31,143 nt of DNA from JAGLQA01 sp023135565 (GTDB lineage Bacteria; Acidobacteriota; Aminicenantia; UBA2199). Under the pieces are notes generated by a model that saw nothing but the letters and a program-made list of their open reading frames with translations, had not been told where the DNA came from and did not search any database. Within the stretch, counting starts at the first letter, position 1, and each line of letters opens with the position of its first letter. The translations under genes were made by a program, and so were the position numbers. Below, in pieces: positions 22,341-30,527 of the stretch. Location: NCBI GenBank assembly GCA_030639305.1, contig DAOWCY010000069.1, forward strand, positions 1 through 31,143, read 5' to 3'.

Positions 22341-23647
22341 CAAGACTCCCCAAAAGAAATATCCAATAAACTGTCGAAGATACTCGCCATACGATTCGAT
22401 TCTTCGTCGATATCATTGGCGTCGATTAATCTATTTTCCCGGTTAGCGATATTTTTAGCTTTCCCGTTTTTAACAAGATGAACAGAAACGTCATCAAATG
22501 AAATCCGTTTGTTGGCGGATACGATTTTATCGAGAGCTTTAAGTTGTTCATCTTTTTTTTCGGCGTCTATCTTATTCGCAGTGAACTTCTCCATTATTGT
22601 TCGATAGGTGTTTTCGGCCTGGAGCAGGTTGTTAAAGGCGGTCAGGATATAGGGACTGTGAGTGGTAATAAAATAGCCGGTGTTTTTTTTGAACAGGTTA
22701 TATATAGCGGCAAATATTTCCACGATTGTTCGCTGTGATGCCGGGAAAAGATGGGTCTCCGGTTCTTCGACGAACATAAAAAAAGAGTTCTTGAAATATT
22801 TAGCCAACACCATTAACGATATTACCAGGGGGGCTACTTCCTGCTGCCCCGATGATGAATCCCGCAGTGAAATGATTTTATTTTCTTTCGTGCGCAGGTA
22901 TTCCAACTGCTTTTGACTGTCATAAACGTATTCTCCTCTCAATAACTCAACGCACATTTTATAAATAACCCTATCTAAGTAATTCGAGGGATTATCTCGA
23001 AGATACGACTCTCTTATCAGGTTCTGTAGGAATTCCCCAAAACGTGTTAGTGAATAGTCTATATTAAAAGACCGGCCGATTAAAGCAAAGATATTTTTTT
23101 CGATATTGGCAAAAAAAGATCGGCCTGCCGGGATAAAAACTGAATAAGACTGTTTACTACCATTAATCAATTCCTGGAATCCATCCATAACATACCGGCT
23201 TACATTAGACATCTGGTCTTGAATGGTTGAATTTTTATTTTGAGTATTTGTCTTATAAAGCCGCTTCATTTTCTCGAATTCGTTTAATATATTTTTGGAA
23301 TATTCGATCTTAATGGATTTGTAACTTTTAGATTTTTCTTTGGAGAGTTTGATGAAACTTTCTTTATCGTGGTAATAATATTCCACCTGGAAGGGAGCCT
23401 CTTTCATAATATAATCGGGAAAAATTAAATTAAAAACATCCCTGATTTCATTATTTAATTCTCTTTTCCCTCCACCCGACAAAATAGCATTCGACATATT
23501 TGCGCCTATCGTTCTAAAAAAGTAAACCAATTTAGCGATTAAACTCTTCCCGCTCGCTTGCGGGCCGATCAGTATGTTAATATTCTTAACATCGATCTCG
23601 ATATGTTCGAGCACCGAAAAGTTATCGATAATTATTTTATTTTTCAT
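22340..23647 (-). CDS. AAA/ABC-type ATPase of an OLD/RecF-like family
   Basis: The 435-residue protein starts MKNKIIIDNFSVLEHIEI at ATG 23647, with GGAG 8 nt upstream; a TTG at 23668 is less likely. Walker A is GPQASGKS (28-35). The ABC-like signature region is SLRDSSSGQQEVAPLVISL, Walker B is FMFVEEPETHLFPASQ, and the switch His is in ITTHSPYIL. No TOPRIM or other nuclease domain is attached; the C-terminal ~90 residues are helical and variable. The small nuclease gene follows by a TGATG overlap. SMC/RecF-like ATPases of this type commonly sense phage or DNA structures in defence systems. That role is inferred from family and pairing. Confidence 0.8.
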   Translation of the reverse strand: MKNKIIIDNFSVLEHIEIDVKNINILIGPQASGKSLIAKLVYFFRTIGANMSNAILSGGGKRELNNEIRDVFNLIFPDYIMKEAPFQVEYYYHDKESFIKLSKEKSKSYKSIKIEYSKNILNEFEKMKRLYKTNTQNKNSTIQDQMSNVSRYVMDGFQELINGSKQSYSVFIPAGRSFFANIEKNIFALIGRSFNIDYSLTRFGEFLQNLIRESYLRDNPSNYLDRVIYKMCVELLRGEYVYDSQKQLEYLRTKENKIISLRDSSSGQQEVAPLVISLMVLAKYFKNSFFMFVEEPETHLFPASQRTIVEIFAAIYNLFKKNTGYFITTHSPYILTAFNNLLQAENTYRTIMEKFTANKIDAEKKDEQLKALDKIVSANKRISFDDVSVHLVKNGKAKNIANRENRLIDANDIDEESNRMASIFDSLLDISFGES

Positions 23648-23783
23648 CCTAATTGCTCCAGTTCTCAATTATAACATTTAATAATGAATTGTTGTAGCCC
23701 TGTTTAAAATTTTGCTTTGATATAATCATCGGGCAGTTACACATGATGGCGTATCGCCGCCCCAAAACAATGAAATTAAACAA

Positions 23784-23837
23784 AAGTTTTGATCAAACTT
23801 TTTCAAAAGTTTGGCCCCCGGCAGGGCCGCCGGAGGC
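23784..23837 (+). repeat. REP-like palindrome D
   Basis: This 54-bp consensus copy lies between the start of the ATPase gene and the end of the glycosyltransferase-like gene, ending 9 bp before that stop codon. Confidence 0.85.
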
Positions 23838-23846
23838 AAAGCAGTT

Positions 23847-25619
23847 TCATGGTATTTGAATAAACCGCTTCTCGATAGAACGGACTTCTTCATCGGAAAG
23901 GGGCGCTTTTCTTTTGTACAACTCGATCTTACCTTCCATCCGGATGATTAAATTCGGCTGCAGCGCCTTAATATAACCGGGCGGCGGTTTCCGGTCATGC
24001 GCCATTTCACGCTTCTTCCCCCGTTCCAGGGGCGTGCGAGCAATCACGTAATCATTTAAACCGAAATAATCTATGATATTAAGCCTGGGGAAAACCCAGG
24101 ACGATAACCCGGCACAATGACTGTACACTACAGGATTTTCCTCCCCGGGTAAGAAATCCCGCCCCACTTCCCTGGGCGGCAGAAAACTCTTTAAATGCTC
24201 CATCAACATCTTATGTTCCCGGTGCCTCATACACACATAATGATCTATCAACCAGGTCTGCAAATTATCGAAAATTCTCACATAGGGCCTGAGCACTACC
24301 GACACATGTTCAGCCACGGGAATCGTCATCTTATAGGTTTCCGCCCTGGTTTTTTTCTCCTGGCTCACACCCCAATGAATCCAGGGTATCTGTACACTCA
24401 ATAAGAAAAAAACCAACAGCAGTATAAAACTTCTTTTAGAGGGAATTTTTAATTCCAATACCGCCCAGACAAAACTAATAGCAATTAGCGGGATCAAATA
24501 ACTGTATATCCTGTATTCAAAATGATCGCCGCCTATTATAAATGTGTAATACCCCAGATGAAGACAAATAGCAGCTACCTGGAAAAATAATACATACCTG
24601 CCTCCGGCGGCCAAAACCCTTTTGAAAAAGGGTTCTGGACTCCCAAAACTTCTATTAAGCGATACGCTTTTCTGCTTAGATAAGCGCCCCTCATGGGCTG
24701 CGGAGGTCATCCATTTTTTTAGAAAGACAACTAAAATTACAATCAACCAGACCCATAAAAAATATTCCAGCATAAACGATAATAAATACCGAACCCCGGA
24801 CTGCGGCCAGGGCGACGAATACTTGGCATAATAACTGTTCGGCAGCCACTCACCATAAGTCAACCGCCGCCAAATAAAATGAACGGGAATAATCAATAAC
24901 GGCAGCAGCCTTAATAACCAGCCTGCTGACTTTTTAGACCCGCTGTTTTCAGCCCGCGCAAGACCGGGCCTGTAATAAACGGCAATCACCATCAGTACTG
25001 TAAAAAAAGCGAAAAGCAGCCCCCCGGGCCGGGTTAAATACAGCAGAGCAGCAGTCAAAGCCAACCTGCCCGTATACTTCGCCGGGTTTTCTTTAAATAG
25101 CATCCCGGCCAGTATCCAGGCGTGTATCAAAAAATTAAAAAGCGCAGTCTCTAACCCCGAACTGGTCCACATCAAAAACGTCCGGTTGGTGACAATCCAC
25201 AACAGGGCAAAACCCAACAACAGGACACCTTTTTTTTCGTTGTATCTCTTATATAGTTTACTTATAATAACTATAGTAATCAAAATCGACAGGATGGAAA
25301 ACACTAAAGAAAGAAAATTAGCCGCCTGGGGCGGAGTTATCCCGGTTACGCTCCATACTATATCTAACAAAACAATCCAGGAAAAACAGGTGTAACCTTC
25401 CACAGCCCGGAAAGGAGGAAAATTCCAGGTGTAACCGAAACCCATCTGCCGGTTGCTGATATACCTGAAAGCGATGTAAGCATCGTCGGTCAGGAAACGA
25501 AATATTTCCCAGCCGATAATACATAGAATAATCGCCGCGGCAGCCGCGATAAAATATTTCACATTTCGCCGCGAGAATGCCGCCAAACCTTGAACATTAA
25601 GTGTTTTCCCGTTAAGCAT
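23847..25619 (-). CDS. Multi-spanning membrane glycosyltransferase-like protein
   Basis: The 590-residue protein has about ten membrane segments. Its N-terminal loop, LTDDAYIAFRYISN then AVEGYTCFSWIV, carries the DDAYIxFRYxxN and VEGYT motifs of GT-C type, AftB-like arabinofuranosyl/mannosyl transferases, which use polyprenyl-phosphate sugars outside the membrane. The catalytic Asp pair would be in the DDAY loop. The C-terminal ~150 residues are extracytoplasmic. A cytoplasmic or loop segment at about residues 305-342 (AAHEGRLSKQKS, SPEPFFKRVLAAGGR) coincides with a diverged REP-like sequence (24600-24652) and looks like an in-frame insertion. ATG 25619 follows AAGGAT. It is probably monocistronic and an envelope polysaccharide enzyme. 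Confidence 0.75.
   Translation of the reverse strand: MLNGKTLNVQGLAAFSRRNVKYFIAAAAAIILCIIGWEIFRFLTDDAYIAFRYISNRQMGFGYTWNFPPFRAVEGYTCFSWIVLLDIVWSVTGITPPQAANFLSLVFSILSILITIVIISKLYKRYNEKKGVLLLGFALLWIVTNRTFLMWTSSGLETALFNFLIHAWILAGMLFKENPAKYTGRLALTAALLYLTRPGGLLFAFFTVLMVIAVYYRPGLARAENSGSKKSAGWLLRLLPLLIIPVHFIWRRLTYGEWLPNSYYAKYSSPWPQSGVRYLLSFMLEYFLWVWLIVILVVFLKKWMTSAAHEGRLSKQKSVSLNRSFGSPEPFFKRVLAAGGRYVLFFQVAAICLHLGYYTFIIGGDHFEYRIYSYLIPLIAISFVWAVLELKIPSKRSFILLLVFFLLSVQIPWIHWGVSQEKKTRAETYKMTIPVAEHVSVVLRPYVRIFDNLQTWLIDHYVCMRHREHKMLMEHLKSFLPPREVGRDFLPGEENPVVYSHCAGLSSWVFPRLNIIDYFGLNDYVIARTPLERGKKREMAHDRKPPPGYIKALQPNLIIRMEGKIELYKRKAPLSDEEVRSIEKRFIQIP
24600..24652 (-). repeat. Diverged REP-like element inside the glycosyltransferase gene
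   Basis: GCCTCCGGCGGCC, then AAAACCCTTTTGAAAAAGGG, then CCCAAAACTTC matches the reverse complement of the intergenic palindrome at both ends and in the AT-rich stem (CCCTTTTGAAAAAGGG). The CTGCCGGGGGCC part is absent. It is in frame and encodes SPEPFFKRVLAAGG. Confidence 0.5.
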
Positions 25620-25711
25620 GCGTTATCCTTTTGAAATGTCTCACGGGCATATGATACCACACCACGCTGCTAAGTGCCAGTTTCCCAAAAGGAACGCTTT
25701 CCCCTAAACAG

Positions 25712-25765
25712 AAGTTTTGTTCAAACTTTTACAAAAGTTTGGCCCCCGGCAGGGCCGCCGGAGGC
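25712..25765 (+). repeat. REP-like palindrome E
   Basis: This 54-bp copy (GTTC instead of GATC in the first stem, ACAAAAG variant in the loop) lies between the divergent glycosyltransferase-like and OLD-like genes. Confidence 0.85.
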
Positions 25766-25879
25766 AAGAAATTGGCAGGCTTGAAAAACAAACCCCCAAC
25801 TGCTAAAATAACCCCGGCGAAGCGATTCTTTTTGTTTTTATTTTGCAGGTACGATAAAAAATGTTAGCGGAGGCAGCCG

Positions 25880-27631
25880 ATGATTAAAAGTGTCACCATA
25901 AAAAATCTTAAAAGTATCGAAAATGAAACCTATTCATTCACCGATTTCGACTTGTTGGTGGGCATGAACAATAGCGGGAAAAGCACTATATTACAGGCCC
26001 TGGCCATCTGGCAGTACTGCGTCGATGAATTCCACCGCAGTAAACGAAAAGGCAGCAAAGGTATCCAGATCGTATTACCGAACTTTACCGCACTGCCGCT
26101 GCCTGCGTTTAATTTGCTCTGGACCAATAAAACAGACAGGCATTACCCTGAAAAAGAAGGCAAAAAAAAACTGGAATTTATCTATATCGAGATTATTGTG
26201 AAATGGGGCAACCATGAAGGAAAAGAAGAAGAATTCGCAATTTTATTAAGGTACAATTCACCGCAGTCGGTTTATGCTACTCCCGGCGGCGGATGGCAAA
26301 AATTTAATGAACTCGATGAAAATCAAAAATTGCCGCGCATTGTCTATGTGCCCCCTTTTTCAGGATTAGAACCAGCCGAGGAATGGCGTGATGACAGCAT
26401 CTTAAAAAAACAGGTGGGCAAAGCGCAGCCGGGCAGCGTACTCAGGAATTTACTGTACCGGGTGGTGGATAAAACCACCACCGACACCAATGGAAAGGAC
26501 ACACCGCTGCCTCCTAAGAAAAATCCGGAATGGCAAGAGATTAAGGAAATCATCGAAAGACTATTTTCTATAGACATTTTAGCCCCGCTTTATGAAAAAG
26601 GGGTGGACACACAGATCACCTGCAATTACAAGCAGGACAAGCAGGGGAAAAAAGAATTCGATATAATTGCCGGTGGCAGCGGTTTTCATCAAATGTTGAC
26701 GATACTGGCCTTTATGTATGGTTACGAAGGAGTGACCACCATCCTCTTCGACGAACCCGACGCTCATATGCATACGAATTTGCAGAGGGAGATGCTCGAT
26801 TTTTTAAAAAGTAGGACACAAAAAAAAAATATCCAGTTCATCACCGCCACTCATTCGGAAGAATTAATCAAAGGGGTAAACCCAACTAACATTATTTCTG
26901 TGTTAATGGCTAAACCAACCAGGGTGGAAACAAAACCGGAGATCATCACCGCCCTTTCCGAAGTCAATAACCTGGAAATCACCCGGGTCAAAGAATCACC
27001 CTATATCCTGTACATAGAGGGCCACAGCGACGATAGAATCCTGAGAGCCTGGGCCCAAACTTTGGGAAAAGAAGGGATATTGAATAAATTTTATTCCAAA
27101 GTCATGGGTGGTGGAAATAAAGGCCAAATGAAAGAAGATGCAGATAAGCACTTTTCCGGGCTGCGGCAAATCGTCCCCAAAGTGAAACGGCTCATGCTCT
27201 TCGATTACGACACAGATAAAGAAGCGTTTCATCCTGGTCCCGGGAACAAAACGCTTTTCGAATGGGAACGAAAGAATATCGAGAACTACCTGCTGGTTGA
27301 AGATGCCTGGCACAGGACAGTAGGGAAAAATGAAGAGTATAATTTATTTAACCAGGATATGAAAGAAACAATCCGGGATTTTTTCGCATCGCAAAATTTA
27401 AGCCTTCCTAAAAAAACGGACTGGAAAACCGTAGACGCCGATATCTTCAAGGTAGTCAACGGCAAAAAAATATTATTCGAAAGAGAAACGTCACTATTCC
27501 AGCAATTAAAACAATCGAAGGCCGGTTTGAAACTTAATCAAGAAACTATCGCAGCCAATATGTTGGAAAGCGAAATCCATGAAGATATCGTTTCATTTTT
27601 CGAAAAGCTGGAATCCCTGGTAAAGAAGTAA
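25880..27631 (+). CDS. OLD-family ATPase-TOPRIM endonuclease
   Basis: The 583-residue protein starts at ATG 25880 after GGAGG. The ATPase half has IKNLKSIENE, Walker A LVGMNNSGKSTILQAL, signature IIAGGSGFHQMLTIL, Walker B TTILFDEPDAHMH and switch ATHSEELI. A TOPRIM domain follows: YILYIEGHSDDRIL with Glu380, then RLMLFDYDTDK with Asp442 and Asp444. OLD nucleases cut DNA, and relatives such as GajA act in phage defence. No GajB-type helicase is adjacent, so this is a solitary OLD protein or belongs with the AAA/nuclease pair 2.2 kb away. The C-terminal ~120 residues form a helical domain. It is flanked by REP copy E. Confidence 0.85.
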   Translation: MIKSVTIKNLKSIENETYSFTDFDLLVGMNNSGKSTILQALAIWQYCVDEFHRSKRKGSKGIQIVLPNFTALPLPAFNLLWTNKTDRHYPEKEGKKKLEFIYIEIIVKWGNHEGKEEEFAILLRYNSPQSVYATPGGGWQKFNELDENQKLPRIVYVPPFSGLEPAEEWRDDSILKKQVGKAQPGSVLRNLLYRVVDKTTTDTNGKDTPLPPKKNPEWQEIKEIIERLFSIDILAPLYEKGVDTQITCNYKQDKQGKKEFDIIAGGSGFHQMLTILAFMYGYEGVTTILFDEPDAHMHTNLQREMLDFLKSRTQKKNIQFITATHSEELIKGVNPTNIISVLMAKPTRVETKPEIITALSEVNNLEITRVKESPYILYIEGHSDDRILRAWAQTLGKEGILNKFYSKVMGGGNKGQMKEDADKHFSGLRQIVPKVKRLMLFDYDTDKEAFHPGPGNKTLFEWERKNIENYLLVEDAWHRTVGKNEEYNLFNQDMKETIRDFFASQNLSLPKKTDWKTVDADIFKVVNGKKILFERETSLFQQLKQSKAGLKLNQETIAANMLESEIHEDIVSFFEKLESLVKK

Positions 27632-27635
27632 CCTA

Positions 27636-27680
27636 TGTGTAAAAGTGGAAAAACCAATTTTTTTTGCAACCTTTTACACA
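27636..27680. promoter_or_regulatory. Inverted repeat upstream of the sigma factor operon
   Basis: TGTGTAAAAG (27636-27645) and CTTTTACACA (27671-27680) are perfect 10-bp arms around 25 bp containing GGAAAAACC. It begins 5 bp after the OLD gene stop and ends 30 bp before the sigma factor start. It could be a terminator of the former or an operator of the latter; an 8-base T run lies inside the loop. Confidence 0.5.
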
Positions 27681-27709
27681 AATATCGCATCTTAAAGAAC
27701 GTGTGAGCA

Positions 27710-28234
27710 ATGAAAAATTTAATAGATAAGCTAAAAAAAAAAGACGAGCATGCCTTTAAAGAGGTGATGAACATGTATAAAAGCCAAATTTTTAATTACC
27801 TGAATTTGATGGTCGGCGACAGGGAACTGGCCGAAGAGCTAACCCAGGACACGTTTGTTAAAGTCTACTTCAAAGCCGGGTCCCTGAGAACGGACAATCT
27901 CAAACCCTGGATCTACAAAATCGCCACCAACTTAGCCCGCTCGGAATTCCGCAAAAGAAAAATAAAAAATTTGCTCTCCCTCACCGACGTCAACGACGCC
28001 GAATACTCCTTTGAACCACCTTTAGAGAACGAAATAATTTTGCAAGAAATGCTCGCAGTGCTGCCCGATAAATACCGCATCCCCTTAGTCATGAAAGAGT
28101 TGAACAACTTCTCTTTCGAGGAGATGGCCGACATCCTGAAAAAACCCATAGGTACGGTTAAATCCTTAGTTTTCCGCGGCCGGCAGCAAATGAAACATAA
28201 ATTCGCCCTACAAAATGGAGGCACCCATGCCTGA
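27710..28234 (+). CDS. ECF-type RNA polymerase sigma factor
   Basis: The 174-residue protein has sigma region 2 (FKEVMNMYKSQIFNYLNLMV, then LAEELTQDTFVKVY and PWIYKIATNLARSEFRKRK) and region 4 (LPDKYRIPLVMKELNNFSFE, then IGTVKSLVFRGRQQMKHK). Regions 1 and 3 are absent, as expected for the extracytoplasmic-function group. Its stop overlaps the next start by 8 bp, an arrangement typical of sigma/anti-sigma pairs. The Shine-Dalgarno is weak (GTGTGAG). Its targets are unknown; the inverted repeat 27636-27680 may serve autoregulation. Confidence 0.85.
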   Translation: MKNLIDKLKKKDEHAFKEVMNMYKSQIFNYLNLMVGDRELAEELTQDTFVKVYFKAGSLRTDNLKPWIYKIATNLARSEFRKRKIKNLLSLTDVNDAEYSFEPPLENEIILQEMLAVLPDKYRIPLVMKELNNFSFEEMADILKKPIGTVKSLVFRGRQQMKHKFALQNGGTHA

Positions 28235-28583
28235 TTTAAATGAAACTTTCGGTGTATATAAAAATAGTTCCCGCGTTGAAAACCTTTCTCTCAGCGAGGA
28301 CTTCGAGGCAAAAGTTTTTGCCAAAATTAAAAAAAAGAAAACCGTCCGCAGGAATATCGCCGCCGCCATTGCCGGTTTTTCCCTGGCAGGATTCTTGTTT
28401 CTTGCCCACAGTATGTTTTTCGATAAAAACCCGGCGGCGAATAAGCAGTTCATTGCTCAACAGGAATCGACTCAGCAAGAGGAGATTCCGCTAATGGAGG
28501 ATGTGATTTTCGCATCCTCCGACTCCCAGACGAATTATGCCATCGAGCAAGTGGCATATTACCAGGATGATGATACTATTTAG
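28227..28583 (+). CDS. Small single-pass membrane protein, putative anti-sigma factor
   Basis: The product is 118 residues. I choose ATG 28227 because GGAGG (28217-28221) is correctly placed; the ATG at 28215 overlaps that site. The cytoplasmic N-terminus (about 1-43) is charged and has LSEDFEAKVFAKIKKKKTVR, then one membrane segment (about 44-64), then an acidic extracytoplasmic tail of about 50 residues (QQESTQQEEIPLMEDVIF). No zinc-binding HxxxCxxC motif is present, so it is not a ZAS-type anti-sigma factor. The role is inferred from the overlap with the sigma factor gene, the topology, and the HtrA-like gene 9 bp downstream. Confidence 0.7.
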   Translation: MPDLNETFGVYKNSSRVENLSLSEDFEAKVFAKIKKKKTVRRNIAAAIAGFSLAGFLFLAHSMFFDKNPAANKQFIAQQESTQQEEIPLMEDVIFASSDSQTNYAIEQVAYYQDDDTI

Positions 28584-28592
28584 GAGTAAACT

Positions 28593-30269
28593 ATGAAAAA
28601 AATAATGTTAATAATATTTATCGTGTTACTGGTTTTTTCTTCCCTGCAGGCAGAGAAATCTATCGCCGCCGCGGAGAAGGAAGTCAAAAAAGCCCTGGCT
28701 AAGGTTTCTCCCTCTATCGTGAAAGTCATTTGCCAGAATCACAAAAAATATGTGGCTACAGGTATCGTCTTAGATAAAAACCATGTAATCACCAACACCG
28801 TGATTATCAAGTACCCCTATAAAAAAATCTATGTCAGTACAGTCAACGGCGAGCAGTACCCGGCAAAAATAGTGGGGAAAGATTATAAATCGGCGCTTTT
28901 GATGCTTAAAGTAGAAGGCAAGGCGCTCACCCCTGTTAAGGTAGCCAAAAAATACGAAGTGGGCGACTGGATCGCTTTAGTAGGCGCTTTTTATAAAACA
29001 TTCCCCGCCATCAGCCAGGGTATTCTCAGCAGTTTTTCAGAAGACGAAGTGCTGCTTAACGCCCCGGTGGCGCCCGGCGCTTCCGGCGGAGCCGTAATCA
29101 ACAGGAAAGGCGAACTCATCGGTGTCATTCGCGGCCGTTTCGGTTTTGTTCGCAATCCCGACTATACTTTCAAAGACCATAAATCCGAGCTGCTCATGAG
29201 AAGCCCCAGGACCAGGAACAAAGAACTGTGTTATGCGGTGCCGGCAGGAAAAGTAAACAGGATTGCCGCCGATTTAAAAAAATACGGTAAACTAAGACAG
29301 GGTTGGCTCGGCGTAACTATCGACTTTACCGCCGACAAGGAGGTGAAAGTCGTTAAAGTGGTGACCGGCTCTCCGGCTGCTAAAGGGGGCATCCACCAGG
29401 GAGATATTATCATAGCCATAGACGGGCAGCGCATCGCCAGCCCCAACGACGTAGGTAAAGTGGTGCGCTCCCTGCGCCCCGCCCAGATAGCAAAAATCAA
29501 AATCCGCCGGGGCAGCGTTGAAAAAATGATGCCCACCACCATCGGTGAAACCAAAACCAAAATTCCCCGGGTATCTTTTTACAGCAAACCGGGGCAAACA
29601 GGCTATCGTTATTCAACCGGGTCAAACCGCGTTGTCACCGTGCCGGAAAAGTGGGAATCCATACCCGGGGTGGAAAATTATATCTTTAATTTTTCCGGTT
29701 CCCGCGCCCTGGGGATAGAAGTGATGGCGTTGACGCCCGAGTTGGCCGCGGAGTTTAAGATAAAAGAGGGCCGCGGCTTGATGGTTTCGAAGGTTCATGA
29801 AGACAGCGCCGCCGGGAAAGCCGGTCTCAAGGCGGCGGACATCATCGTTCGGGCCAATAATAAAGAAACCGGCAAAGTTACCGATTTAAGAAAAGTATTA
29901 TCTAAACTAAAAAATAAAGAAGCGGTAAAGCTTACATTATACCGCGGTGGGATGGTCAAGGAAATGGAAGTGGTTCCCGGTAAAAAAAGGGAATTCGCGG
30001 TTTTCTTCGATGATTTCCGGGACAAGATGGCGGAGTTCAACATCAGTCTCGACGAAGAGAAGCTGCGTCAGATAAAGGAACAGGCAAAAATTTCCGTTGG
30101 CCGGCACAAGATTGTTATCAACGATGCGGAGATTGACAGCAGGCAGTTGTTAAAATACAAGCAAGAGATAGAAAAACTGCGCAGGGAGCGCGATCATTAT
30201 AAAAAAGAAGCAGAGAAATTAAAAGAAGCCTTAGATAAAGAAAAGAAGCGAAAAAAGGCAGCGATTTAG
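28593..30269 (+). CDS. Exported HtrA/DegS-like protein lacking catalytic His and Asp
   Basis: The 558-residue protein has a signal peptide (about 1-20). A trypsin-like domain spans about 28-235, a PDZ domain about 236-310 (GWLGVTIDFTADKEVKV, SPAAKGGIHQGDIIIAIDGQ), and a second PDZ about 370-452 (LGIEVMALTPELAAEF, SAAGKAGLKAADIIVRANNK). A coiled coil lies at about 520-555. In the protease domain the Ser is kept (Ser164, PGASGGAV). The TNnHV motif reads TNTVI (Val70 for His), and the DLAvLK motif reads ALLMLK (Ala101 for Asp). It therefore looks proteolytically dead and may sense unfolded proteins through its PDZ domains. Being encoded with an ECF sigma factor and a membrane anti-sigma-like protein, it may control sigma release without cleavage. 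AGGAG precedes the start, and a strong terminator ends the operon. Confidence 0.8.
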   Translation: MKKIMLIIFIVLLVFSSLQAEKSIAAAEKEVKKALAKVSPSIVKVICQNHKKYVATGIVLDKNHVITNTVIIKYPYKKIYVSTVNGEQYPAKIVGKDYKSALLMLKVEGKALTPVKVAKKYEVGDWIALVGAFYKTFPAISQGILSSFSEDEVLLNAPVAPGASGGAVINRKGELIGVIRGRFGFVRNPDYTFKDHKSELLMRSPRTRNKELCYAVPAGKVNRIAADLKKYGKLRQGWLGVTIDFTADKEVKVVKVVTGSPAAKGGIHQGDIIIAIDGQRIASPNDVGKVVRSLRPAQIAKIKIRRGSVEKMMPTTIGETKTKIPRVSFYSKPGQTGYRYSTGSNRVVTVPEKWESIPGVENYIFNFSGSRALGIEVMALTPELAAEFKIKEGRGLMVSKVHEDSAAGKAGLKAADIIVRANNKETGKVTDLRKVLSKLKNKEAVKLTLYRGGMVKEMEVVPGKKREFAVFFDDFRDKMAEFNISLDEEKLRQIKEQAKISVGRHKIVINDAEIDSRQLLKYKQEIEKLRRERDHYKKEAEKLKEALDKEKKRKKAAI

Positions 30270-30292
30270 ATTCAAACCTCCTTAAAAGTTAT

Positions 30293-30322
30293 GGGCCGGG
30301 TTTTTCCCGGCCCTTTTTTTTT
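30293..30322 (+). terminator. Rho-independent terminator of the sigma/HtrA operon
   Basis: GGGCCGGG (30293-30300), loop TTTTT, CCCGGCCC (30306-30313), then nine T. The 8-bp GC stem with T-run lies 24 bp after the HtrA-like stop codon. Confidence 0.9.
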
Positions 30323-30348
30323 AAACAAAAATTTTTCCCTGTACGCAC

Positions 30349-30484
30349 GATAGTTTTAATAGACTTTTTCTGGAAGAAAAAGGTCTATTAAATAACTATC
30401 AGACATCATGACTATAGCCTTTATACATCAGCCTCTGGATTTTATCGCTTTTTAATTTTTTCTGATAAAGTCTATAGCCATGAT
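30349..30484. repeat. Two adjacent inverted repeats in an intergenic region
   Basis: A long AT-rich hairpin lies at 30349-30400: GATAGTT...TAATAGAC...TTTTTCT pairs with AGAAAAAGGTCTATTAAATAACTATC, with small bulges. A second dyad, ATCATGACTATAG (30405-30417) with CTATAGCCATGAT (30472-30484), has one mismatch and encloses 54 bp. No gene lies between 30270 and 30615. Both may be remnants of small palindromic mobile elements. Confidence 0.55.
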
Positions 30485-30527
30485 AGAAGGAGCAGCGTGT
30501 GAGCGCTTCTCGCTGTTAAATTATAAG

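Noticed and set aside
25880..27631. Gabija defence system
   Set aside because: The OLD protein resembles GajA, but no UvrD-like GajB gene is adjacent; a sigma factor operon follows.
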